Of a DNA stretch of 12,813 nucleotides, positions 5,338-12,813 are shown piece after piece; the stretch's first letter is position 1; each line of letters begins with the position of its first letter. This DNA comes from Bacteroidales bacterium UBA1736. GTDB lineage: Bacteria; Bacteroidota; Bacteroidia; Bacteroidales; UBA932. The notes under the pieces are model-generated. The model was not told the DNA's origin. It searched no databases and saw nothing but the letters and a program-made list of their open reading frames with translations. Position numbers and translations under genes: made by a program. The stretch is from the NCBI GenBank assembly GCA_002315825.1, contig DCIC01000051.1, positions 1 through 12,813 on the forward strand, read 5' to 3'.

Positions 5338-7557
5338 TTAACAAATTCTATAGATGTAGAATACAGGAGTGCTGCCACCAGAAGATATGAATTGCAATTC
5401 GTATATTCGATTCTCTGGGTTCTCTCCCAAATCATTTTTCATGGAGACAATTTGACCTTTCGTTATCTCTGTCCTGACTCCGTTGCAAACAAAGTAAGCA
5501 CTGTTATAGGAGGATAAATCTGTATTTTGTCCTGGTAAAAACAATATATTAAGGTCATCATTATTTGTCACTGCAAAACGTATTCGTTTTGCAGTTATCA
5601 CCCCCATCGATGTAAATCTATACCCAGCCAGAACTAATGTACAAACGTTCCATGAGTTGAAAAAATTAACGTAACTATAGCCTGTTTTTTCTTCCAGAGC
5701 CCATGCATATTGATTCGTGATTACTTTAATTGTCGAAATGACAGAGAGGCTGCCGTCAGTAAGTGAATACACATCGTCGCCTACTGCTTCGGGACCTTCT
5801 ACAGTAAAGATATGATGGGTTGTTGTAAAAGCGTTGATCTCGGACCATTCATTATACCCTTCTTGCGTAGAACTGGATAGTTTGACGAATGCATAATTAT
5901 ACCCGTCTAATTCACAACATAGATATGGCGATTCTGTTATGACCTCTTTAATCTTCTCCAGCCCCCTGCCATACATTGAGGCAATATCAAGTTTTATGGT
6001 ATGCCCGTCTCGGGTAATAAATTGATTTAGGTAATAGTCCACATCTTCAACCGCAGTGATGATGGACGATGCGTTCACATCACTTTCTTCCAACTGCCCA
6101 TTTTCTTTTGTTTTTAGAACTTTTCCCACAGTATGAGTCCAAGTGCCCTTGCTCATTTTAGATGCTATGTCGCTCTGCATCTGGGTGAGATTGATGGCAG
6201 AATTGGTCCACTGATTATTATTTCCAAGCACACGGAGATATAAGTTTATTTGATCTCCGGATTCAACGACCAATTCTTTGTACATTGAACAGAACACGAG
6301 GGTATTAGCCGCAGGCACACCAACGCCACACAAAGTATACAGGTGGTTGCTTGCATCGATGGCGAATAGCATTTTGCCAGCTTCGTACTCGGAAAGGGCC
6401 GTATTATATAAAGTTGACGGCGTGCATATAAACACCTTGTCCCCCAATCCGGAAACGAAGTCATAAACCGCCTTCGCTCCAGGATATTGAAGATTTGTAG
6501 AGTTTTGCGTGATCTCCGTCACCTTCCGTGAAACAAGTTCAAAATTGGCTAGATTGGGCTTGTTTTTAATGAAGGCCTTTTTCGAATTGTCATCCTCATC
6601 CCAATCTGATTGCACTTGTTCCGTAATTTCGGGAACATTAATAAGATCGTCAAAGCTACCGCTGAAGGCAACATCGGCCAATTGGCTTGATTTAACGAAT
6701 TCCGACAGCGCGGTTAAATCAGCATTTGCAATAATTATCGGCAGCTGCCCGCCATTAAGTTTGGCGCGCATAATCTTGGGCTCGTTGGTGCACCAAGACA
6801 GATAGATGCTGTTACTCGTGGCAATATACTCAGCGCCGCAGGCATAAATTGCCACATCGCCGCTTTGCCCGGAACTCGGTCCCTTTACGAATATCGGTAT
6901 CTTTGAAGTAATTGCCGCCTTGAGCTCATCAAAAGCTGTTGTCGTAAAAAGAACATTCAGCGTGCTGTCGAAAAAGTATGCAAAAACAGGTTTATTGGTC
7001 AGATCATTGTATGAACCTGTTGTGGCAACTGTTGCCAGATCGTCATATTTGACGCAATCCTCCAATTCCGACATATCGACAAGTTCCGATATAGAGGGAT
7101 TCTGATTAGCAACTATAACAGCTTTATACACCACACCTGTCTTTGTGATCCAGGTGAGTATGATTTTTGGGGTGACACCGCTTTCATATTCGCCGGCACA
7201 CGCATAGACACCGGCGTCAGACTCCTGAGTTGCGGGAGAGGAACAGACGATGATAGGTATTCCGCTAATGATGGCATTGAAATATTTGTTGAACTGGTCC
7301 TGCGTTGTAGACTGGCTTATAGCGCAGTCAAACGAAGGAGACTCTGGAGCCAGCTTCAGCTGACGTGCACTCTTGTCGCCGAACAGTTCCACGCCATTAA
7401 TTTTGGGTTTGTTCGTTGCGTTCTCATAATTGTTGTCCGAAACAGGCACGGAAGTTCCTCCGGCAACAACCGTAGTGGTCGCACCTCCCAGCCCCTGAAG
7501 CCTTTTGCTTCTCGCTCGTGCAGTCCTCTTGTTTTCTTGTGCTATATATGTCCCCAT
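5338..7557 (-). CDS. Fibre- or baseplate-associated protein with duplicated module, 739 aa
   Basis: Likely a tail fibre, baseplate or neck-fibre protein. The N-terminus is basic and Gly/Thr-rich and is followed by NKPKINGVELFGDKSARQL (about 49-67), resembling the I-N-G-V-x-L-x-G-D-K segment common in fibre proteins. Linkers of the type G-S-Y-N-D-L-T-N-K-P (181-190), G-S-F-D-D-L-x-N-x-P (300-309) and SDWDEDDNSKKAFIKNKP (317-334) are typical phage-fibre linkers. Two copies of a ~100-residue module occupy residues 88-190 and 208-309. A related segment may start near residue 379. The C-terminal part (about 540-739) is beta-rich without a recognised domain. The start is ATG at 7557, overlapping the preceding TAA by one base. 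Fibre assignment rests on linkers and position between the tail-tip and DGR-target genes. No enzymatic motif is seen. Confidence 0.65.
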   Translation of the reverse strand: MGTYIAQENKRTARARSKRLQGLGGATTTVVAGGTSVPVSDNNYENATNKPKINGVELFGDKSARQLKLAPESPSFDCAISQSTTQDQFNKYFNAIISGIPIIVCSSPATQESDAGVYACAGEYESGVTPKIILTWITKTGVVYKAVIVANQNPSISELVDMSELEDCVKYDDLATVATTGSYNDLTNKPVFAYFFDSTLNVLFTTTAFDELKAAITSKIPIFVKGPSSGQSGDVAIYACGAEYIATSNSIYLSWCTNEPKIMRAKLNGGQLPIIIANADLTALSEFVKSSQLADVAFSGSFDDLINVPEITEQVQSDWDEDDNSKKAFIKNKPNLANFELVSRKVTEITQNSTNLQYPGAKAVYDFVSGLGDKVFICTPSTLYNTALSEYEAGKMLFAIDASNHLYTLCGVGVPAANTLVFCSMYKELVVESGDQINLYLRVLGNNNQWTNSAINLTQMQSDIASKMSKGTWTHTVGKVLKTKENGQLEESDVNASSIITAVEDVDYYLNQFITRDGHTIKLDIASMYGRGLEKIKEVITESPYLCCELDGYNYAFVKLSSSTQEGYNEWSEINAFTTTHHIFTVEGPEAVGDDVYSLTDGSLSVISTIKVITNQYAWALEEKTGYSYVNFFNSWNVCTLVLAGYRFTSMGVITAKRIRFAVTNNDDLNILFLPGQNTDLSSYNSAYFVCNGVRTEITKGQIVSMKNDLGENPENRIYELQFISSGGSTPVFYIYRIC
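6631..7296 (-). repeat. Duplicated ~100-residue module in the 739-aa fibre protein
   Basis: Two protein-level copies at 7296-6988 and 6936-6631. Both run F-x-x-x-x-x-A-I-x-S-x-I-P-I, then a Ser/Gly loop, then Y-A-C-x-x-E-Y (VYACAGEY and IYACGAEY), a strand ending in W, a variable strand, a Ser/Leu-rich acidic segment, and finally G-S-Y/F-x-D-L-x-N-x-P. Each copy keeps the Y-A-C cysteine. This is domain duplication within a fibre, a common way of lengthening such proteins. Confidence 0.7.
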
Positions 7558-9653
7558 TATGATTGTCTGGTATAATTGTCCTGTGAAAATTCCGCAACCT
7601 TCAGATATATCTCATCTTCCTTGCATTCCTCCGAAGCTGCCAGCATCATCAGCATCTTATTCGACAAGGCGGCATCGGTGTATTGCAATTTGAGACCTCC
7701 ATTGGCCATTGCAGTCCCAGATAAGGTGATCTTGCGGGAGGCGAACTGCGAGTATAACGTCCCTATCAGCAACTGCTCCGCAGTATCTGTCCTTAACTGC
7801 CGCGTCATCGATGTGATGGGCAATCCGGAACTGTTCAGCAGAAGACCTCTGGCCGTCGGAGACGGGTCTGCCATTGTGCCGCATATCAAATCAATGTCAA
7901 GATCATCTTTAGCAGATACATTGGCTATGCCGGAATACTCCACATCTTCACTGTCGATGTCAGATGCTGTCAGATCTGATTTAACAATAGATATCTCCGG
8001 GAGTTTGTGCAGCCACCATCGGGGATGAATACTAACCTGTTCGGATATCTCAATACATTTATTGCTGACAGTTATTCTTAAAAGACCTGCCTCCGGAGGG
8101 TATGGAATATATTGGCCATCTCTCGCTGCTTTTACAGCTGCAGATAAACTGGCTACGGAGGAGTCCGGACAAGTCTGTCTGTTTCCAATCCAACCGCCAA
8201 TAGCTTCCGATGCGTCTTCCTTATACCACGAAATAATGCAGTCATCACCTGGATCTGCTCCGGATTCCCATGTCCCCATAAGAGCGTTAAAAGACGTTGC
8301 CGTTGTCAAATCAAGGATATTTTTATTCTTATAATGTTTCAGAACTGCCGTGCCTGCCAGATTCAACAGTTCAATCTTTACAGGCAGACGCAATATGTGT
8401 ACGAAACTTATTTGGCTCACTCCGTTGGGACCGTTGTATTGTCCCGCGTCAGTATAGGGATTATACCTTCCATCAAAAAGGATACTATGCAAAATGCGTA
8501 ACCGATACTTCCCGGCATTGGGGACTGAACTTATACGTAGGGGCTTCATCACAAACAAAGAATCAATCCTTCTTCCAGCATTGACGCCTATTCGATGATT
8601 TCCATCAAGCAGTGTGGCTCCAAAATCCATTTCCCCGAAATAGAAATGTTCCACAATGCCTTCTGATTCATCGCCACCAAGCACCGGTTTGATCTTGAAA
8701 TACTTCGCCTGAGAATCTTTTGATTGAACCCCAGTCGCAGAGTCATTATATAGGATCTTGAATGATAAATAATCAGCCGGGCGTTCCCCTCTGTGCTCCT
8801 CATAATCAACTAGAAAAGATTTGTATGGATCATTATTGGACTCGATGTATTTAAACTCCCCGGACTTGACAGCAGAATCATAGCAAGACAATGTTGCTTT
8901 GATGTTATTCACAACCTTATCCATTCCCAGAACCTGGTCATCAGAGCCCCAAACGATATTATTCGTTTGTGAGTCCAGGAATAATTTGTTGATGTCATAT
9001 ATTTCAAATTGGCCGTTTCTTTGTATAAGCCTGGCGGCCAAGGGTCTCAATACACCTTCAAGAACATCATATTGACTCATAGCGATGCCGTCCTCGTCGA
9101 AGAAATTTTCGGCATACACCTTTATGGAACTAAGCTGGACAATATTACCATTCAAATAAGTGCTCAAATTAACAGTGTAATCCTGCAGTATTATACCTGC
9201 TGAGCGCTCAAAAATTTCAGCCAAGGTATACATACCAGTTCCCGAGAACGGTATCCTCTTGAGAACACCAAAGTCCGAGAACGTGAATGACACTTCGTAA
9301 TTGTTATATGTGGAATACGGCTCCTCATAAAATTCGGGGTCAAGGAAACCGCACCAGTACAGATGACTGGTATCATTTCTGAACACCTTCAGCATCACGT
9401 CAGTCGGGCCTTCGGCATACAGGTCAATATATGTCCTGTCCCCTGGAGAGATTATCTTCAAGGTGGCCGACGACTCGCAGATTACATCCTCCTTCGATGT
9501 CTCTTTCCACTCGATGACCAGAGGGGATGAGTCCGGAAATGTCAGTTCGCCCACTGATGAGGGCGCACTGCTCTGATTGCGGAATATCTGGACAATCCAT
9601 TCAATCCCTGCTCGGGAATAGAAACTCCCTTCGTGTATTTTATGTAATGCCAT
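7557..9653 (-). CDS. Tail-tip / distal tail structural protein, 698 aa
   Basis: A large protein directly after the tape measure gene, where siphovirus-like operons usually encode the distal tail and tail-tip (baseplate hub) proteins. The sequence is rich in short hydrophobic/polar alternations typical of beta structure and has no signal peptide or membrane segment. The N-terminus (MALHKIHEGSFYSRAGIEW) leads into a beta-rich domain; residues around 100-125 (YWCGFLDPEFYEEPYS) are Trp/Tyr-rich. I recognise no catalytic motif. The start is the ATG at 9653, eight bases below the tape measure stop, and the stop overlaps the next start by one base (TAATG at 7557), suggesting translational coupling. 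The tail-tip role is inferred from position and composition; it could equally be a baseplate hub or tail-associated lysin lacking a recognisable domain. Confidence 0.6.
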   Translation of the reverse strand: MALHKIHEGSFYSRAGIEWIVQIFRNQSSAPSSVGELTFPDSSPLVIEWKETSKEDVICESSATLKIISPGDRTYIDLYAEGPTDVMLKVFRNDTSHLYWCGFLDPEFYEEPYSTYNNYEVSFTFSDFGVLKRIPFSGTGMYTLAEIFERSAGIILQDYTVNLSTYLNGNIVQLSSIKVYAENFFDEDGIAMSQYDVLEGVLRPLAARLIQRNGQFEIYDINKLFLDSQTNNIVWGSDDQVLGMDKVVNNIKATLSCYDSAVKSGEFKYIESNNDPYKSFLVDYEEHRGERPADYLSFKILYNDSATGVQSKDSQAKYFKIKPVLGGDESEGIVEHFYFGEMDFGATLLDGNHRIGVNAGRRIDSLFVMKPLRISSVPNAGKYRLRILHSILFDGRYNPYTDAGQYNGPNGVSQISFVHILRLPVKIELLNLAGTAVLKHYKNKNILDLTTATSFNALMGTWESGADPGDDCIISWYKEDASEAIGGWIGNRQTCPDSSVASLSAAVKAARDGQYIPYPPEAGLLRITVSNKCIEISEQVSIHPRWWLHKLPEISIVKSDLTASDIDSEDVEYSGIANVSAKDDLDIDLICGTMADPSPTARGLLLNSSGLPITSMTRQLRTDTAEQLLIGTLYSQFASRKITLSGTAMANGGLKLQYTDAALSNKMLMMLAASEECKEDEIYLKVAEFSQDNYTRQS

Positions 9654-9660
9654 TTACGTA

Positions 9661-12600
9661 TTATCTGTTCAAATAGTTCTGCTGGCGCTTGAGCACGCCG
9701 TAAAGGTCCCTTCCGGATATATGGAATTCCACATCACCGCCAATGCCGTTCCCTCCAAGTTCATCGCGCAGCTTCGACAGAGGCGCTATCACCTCCGGAT
9801 TGCTGGACGCTCCGGAATATTCTCCGACCAGACCCAGTGTTGGGCCATAGACAAGGCCGCCGTTTGCAAATTTCGGCAGGCTGGACATGGCTGCTATCAT
9901 TGCACCTATGGCAGCAACGCCCAATGCTATTCCGACATACGGCATCCAGCTGTGTGCGGCCAGCGCTGCAGAGGCTGCAGCCTTCATATTGGCCTGTGTT
10001 TCGATTTCCCTCGCCGTTGTAACAGCTCCAGAAGCTATGACCTCTTCGCCTGCACCGGTTACCGCAGTGGCGGCAGACAGTTTGGTTGCGGCTGCCTCTC
10101 CGGCTTTTGCAACTGTCAAGGCGTCTGTAACGCCGGTGATTGTCTTTATTATCTTGACAATGCCTTCAACACCTTCATAGATGCCGATAAGGCTGTCAAC
10201 AATCGTACACAGCTTGTCCCAGGCGGTCCCATCTTCCTCGAGGGCCGAGGTCAACGATTTGATGCTGTTGCCAATCCCACGCACATTCGCCCAGCCGTCA
10301 ACTACCGAAACGTTACTTTTCGCCAGAACCTTGCAATATCCCTCATAGGATGTGATCAGCGAACGCACCTGGTTTTTCTGCTCATCAGTCCAGGAGTCTC
10401 CGGCATCATTGAGCAGCTGCTTGAGTTCCCGGACCTTCGACCTCAACTCATCAAATCCGATGAGGTTCAGCTCCAGCTTCAGCTGCTTCCCGGACAATCC
10501 ATCAAGGCTGGAGATCTGCCGCTGCATTGCCGGGATATCACGAAGCTTCTCGAGAACAGTTTTCTTCTTCTCAAGCGCGTCAATAGTGCGTTGTGTGCTC
10601 TCAATCTCCTCGGCACTCTGCGTCTTGACAAGATCGGTGTAATATGATATCTCCCTATCGAGATCCTCAAAAGTATTGATTTCGGAGATGTTTCGAATGA
10701 CGTGCGAAGACTGCTCAAACGCCGTTTTAAGGGCAGTCAATCTATTAATCACCTTTTCAATCTCGACACGTTCCTCTGATGTTGCATTTTTGAGAAGATC
10801 CTGCTGATAGTTGATGGCTGCATCAAATTCTGCAAGAGTCCTGGGATTCTTGGGGATTGTGGCGCCCTCGAATGCGGAGCGGAGCGCTTCCAGCCGCTTG
10901 ATCTCCGCATCGATGCCGGCAATCTCTTTAACCGAAGCCTTGGTTCGCAATTCCTGCTGGGCCTTGATGGCCTTGTCGATATCCTCAAGGGTGTTCAACT
11001 GCGCAGGTGCTGCCGCGGCGTTCTGGATATCCAACACCGCCTGCTGCTCTTTTTTCAACTGCTCGATGGTTGCGGCAATTGCGGCAATCTCATCCTTTTT
11101 GGTGATGTCAAGATCTTCCAGCTGCTTCTGATAGAACTTGATGTTGTTGCCGATTTCGTTGTATGACTTGGCATTCTCAATCAGCTTATCACCATTGTAG
11201 GTATCCTTATCAGCTTTGTCACTCAATCCGTATTGTTTCTCCAAGGCAGCCTTTCGGGCCTTCATCGCCTTCAGGACGGCGTTTTCCTCCTTGGCGGCCG
11301 CAGTCTCTACGGTACCGATGTAGGACTTGACCCTTTCTTCCTGCAGCTGTATTGCCTTGGTAAGGTCAGACAGTGACATCTCTTTCCAGGACTTGCCGGC
11401 TTCTTCCGCTCCCTTCTTGATATTTTCAGAGATTTCGGCAGCCTTTGATGATGCATCCTGCATCTTTTCTGTCACTGCCTTCACCGCCTCTTCGGCCACC
11501 TGCCTGGCTTCCTCGGCAGCCTCGAGGGCTTCCGTTGGAACCTGCACCTTTTGTACGGTTCCAGCTCGCAGACCATTGCCCTGTAACTGAGTTTTGTATG
11601 CCTGGCCTTCTTTTTTAAGCCTGTTTATCTCTTCCTCCGCATCTGCCTGCCTCTTGAGGGCTTCCACCAGTTCGTCACGATAGCTGGCCGCCATCGCCTC
11701 GTATCCCAGCTGCTTGCAATACTCAGCGGATTTGGATGTCAGAACATCGTACCAGTCGGCGGCATTGCTGTATGTTCCGAATATCTCCCCGTACTTCTTG
11801 TTGAGTTTTTCGACAGCCTCGCCCTCATTGGCCTTCTTCTTGATCAGATCTTCGAGTGTGACTATCTGTTCGGCTATCTCGGCCATCGCCTCGCTGGAAG
11901 CCTGCTTGTATGCTTTTTCTGCAGAAGACACGTCTTCGATGCTGTCCGCAGCTTCGCCGCTTCTGCTGACCAGCCTCGAGAACACCTCGACAAGAGCGCT
12001 CACGGCCAATGTCAGACCGAGTGTCAGCGCAGCTTCCGTAGCGATTATCTCCGCCTTCAGAGCTCCGGTAGCTGTCTTCGCTGCCAGGGTCGATACACCC
12101 AGAATTTTAGCAGCAGCTGCCTGAAGCTTTTCTGCAACAGCAAGAGCGCGTGCAGATACAGAAGCAGCAAGCGTCGTTGCCGACAGCCCCTTTATAGCTT
12201 GAACCAATTTTATTACACCCATTGTCGCAAACGCTAAGTCGGCAAATACGGAAATGACAGGCATCATCCCTTGAACCACCTTGCCAATTTCTTCCTGGAT
12301 ATCGCCCAGTGCATTTCTGATTTGGGCAAAGCTTCCAACGTCCGTTTGTGCCAAAGAGGCATTCATCCCCCCTACGGATTCGCTCACCACATCTGCCAAG
12401 ACGGCAGCGCGCTCACTTTCATCGCCGAATTGAAGAATATATTTCTGTGCCTCATCGAATTTATAGCCATAACGTGACAGGGCTTCCGTCTGTCCATTCA
12501 TCACCTTTCCAAGCATTGTTGCTATCTGGGTGACATTCTCTGCAGTGGCCCCGAGTCCATACTGCTGGGCAGCCATATCATTCATTACCGGAATGATGGT

Positions 12601-12813
12601 CTTCAATGATGAGGATAACTCAAGATATGTTGCGAGTTCCTGAGCTCCGGCCAACTGGACTTCATCGCCAATGATACCCAGCTGTTGCTGGGCGGAACAC
12701 AGGTCTTTTATCGATTGAATCTCTCCATCCGAAGCGCCCATTGTATTACGCATGGCCGTTGCCAACCTGGTCTCCGCCTCTACCTGTGTTGCATACGAAT
12801 CAGCGAGACCTCC
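9661..12813 (-). CDS. Phage tail tape measure protein (5' end outside window)
   Basis: Likely the tape measure protein, which sets tail length and is threaded through the tail tube. The frame is open to the right window edge (1050 residues visible), so the true start lies outside; the TTG at 12765 is only an internal codon. Residues below count from the edge. An N-terminal Ala/Gln-rich helical region resembles other tape measures. Around 200-285 there is a long Ala/Leu-rich hydrophobic stretch, then charged coiled-coil sequence (about 290-470) and a set of imperfect ~55-residue repeats (about 480-757). A second hydrophobic segment (about 955-976) precedes a Gly-rich C-terminus with FANGGLVYGPTLGLVGEY and NPEVIAPLSKL, which I recognise from tape measures of Bacteroides-type phages. 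It is the first gene of the visible operon; seven bases separate its stop from the next start. It looks more GC-rich by eye than the DGR genes. Family assignment is firm, exact subfamily is not. Confidence 0.9.
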   Translation of the reverse strand, partial: GGLADSYATQVEAETRLATAMRNTMGASDGEIQSIKDLCSAQQQLGIIGDEVQLAGAQELATYLELSSSLKTIIPVMNDMAAQQYGLGATAENVTQIATMLGKVMNGQTEALSRYGYKFDEAQKYILQFGDESERAAVLADVVSESVGGMNASLAQTDVGSFAQIRNALGDIQEEIGKVVQGMMPVISVFADLAFATMGVIKLVQAIKGLSATTLAASVSARALAVAEKLQAAAAKILGVSTLAAKTATGALKAEIIATEAALTLGLTLAVSALVEVFSRLVSRSGEAADSIEDVSSAEKAYKQASSEAMAEIAEQIVTLEDLIKKKANEGEAVEKLNKKYGEIFGTYSNAADWYDVLTSKSAEYCKQLGYEAMAASYRDELVEALKRQADAEEEINRLKKEGQAYKTQLQGNGLRAGTVQKVQVPTEALEAAEEARQVAEEAVKAVTEKMQDASSKAAEISENIKKGAEEAGKSWKEMSLSDLTKAIQLQEERVKSYIGTVETAAAKEENAVLKAMKARKAALEKQYGLSDKADKDTYNGDKLIENAKSYNEIGNNIKFYQKQLEDLDITKKDEIAAIAATIEQLKKEQQAVLDIQNAAAAPAQLNTLEDIDKAIKAQQELRTKASVKEIAGIDAEIKRLEALRSAFEGATIPKNPRTLAEFDAAINYQQDLLKNATSEERVEIEKVINRLTALKTAFEQSSHVIRNISEINTFEDLDREISYYTDLVKTQSAEEIESTQRTIDALEKKKTVLEKLRDIPAMQRQISSLDGLSGKQLKLELNLIGFDELRSKVRELKQLLNDAGDSWTDEQKNQVRSLITSYEGYCKVLAKSNVSVVDGWANVRGIGNSIKSLTSALEEDGTAWDKLCTIVDSLIGIYEGVEGIVKIIKTITGVTDALTVAKAGEAAATKLSAATAVTGAGEEVIASGAVTTAREIETQANMKAAASAALAAHSWMPYVGIALGVAAIGAMIAAMSSLPKFANGGLVYGPTLGLVGEYSGASSNPEVIAPLSKLRDELGGNGIGGDVEFHISGRDLYGVLKRQQNYLNR
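10543..11379 (-). repeat. Imperfect ~55-residue coiled-coil repeats in the tape measure protein
   Basis: Protein-level tandem repeats inside the tape measure gene. Three clear units begin near 10995, 10839 and 10677 with the related openings NTLEDIDKAI, RTLAEFDAAI and NTFEDLDREI. Each continues with a Gln/Tyr-rich helix, a Ser/Ala-Glu-Glu turn and an I-x-x-L-x-A-L/K-K helix. Two more divergent units start near 11379 (SLSDLTKAIQ) and 11163 (YNEIGNNIKF). Spacing is about 51 to 58 residues, 72 for the first. Helical hairpin repeats suit a length-setting rod. The repeats are divergent in DNA, so this is old duplication. Confidence 0.65.

Noticed and set aside
9721..10647. 308-codon open frame on the plus strand
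   Set aside because: It lies fully antisense to the tape measure gene, its translation is Cys/Arg-rich without domain character, and it reflects the biased codons of the opposite strand.
12763..12765. TTG at 12765 as the start of the tape measure gene
   Set aside because: The frame stays open for 16 more codons to the window edge and the sequence is internal tape-measure sequence.
1..12813. CRISPR arrays, tRNA or rRNA genes, insertion sequences, integrase or attachment sites
   Set aside because: I looked and saw no regular spacer arrays, cloverleaf-like sequence, transposase or integrase motifs; the only close long DNA repeat noticed is the TR/VR pair.

Overview
The window is part of the late (tail) operon of a tailed phage or prophage of a Bacteroidetes host, probably an intestinal Bacteroidales. 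The evidence is the tail gene order, a tape-measure C-terminus and a small membrane protein of types familiar from Bacteroides phages, the lack of strong Shine-Dalgarno sites before most genes, and a diversity-generating retroelement (DGR) of the kind common in these phages. No host flank, integrase or attachment site is visible, so prophage versus free phage cannot be decided.

Every supported gene lies on the minus strand, so transcription runs from high to low coordinates. In that order: a tape measure protein cut by the right edge (12813-9661); a large beta-rich tail-tip protein (9653-7557); a fibre/baseplate-type protein with a duplicated ~100-residue module (7557-5338); an 87-residue protein (5313-5050); a 703-residue fibre/adhesin ending in a C-type-lectin-like domain (5050-2939); the DGR template repeat (about 2880-2765) inside a small ORF; the DGR reverse transcriptase (2704-1253); an acidic 112-residue protein (1250-912); a 59-residue two-helix membrane protein (827-648); and a 167-residue membrane-anchored protein (651-148). 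A gene-free AT-rich end follows, with a hairpin that looks like a terminator. Genes are tightly packed, with TAATG and ATGA overlaps.

The main finding is the DGR. The 3' end of the adhesin gene (variable repeat, VR, 2999-3114) aligns without gaps over 116 bp to the template repeat (TR, 2765-2880). There are 16 mismatches, and 15 fall on TR adenines (coding sense): 15 of 25 adenines changed against 1 of 91 other bases. Nine of eleven template AAY (Asn) codons are altered in the VR. This is the signature of adenine-specific mutagenic retrohoming that diversifies a receptor-binding lectin domain.

The reverse transcriptase is unusual. Its motif is YCDN rather than YxDD, the expected S-Q in the conserved motif after the first catalytic Asp is V-Q, it has a C-terminal extension of about 100 residues that looks like an OB-fold, and no Avd-like gene is recognisable. 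The template lies in an intact ORF with a good Shine-Dalgarno just before the RT. These departures, rather than the existence of a DGR, are the best candidates for something undescribed.
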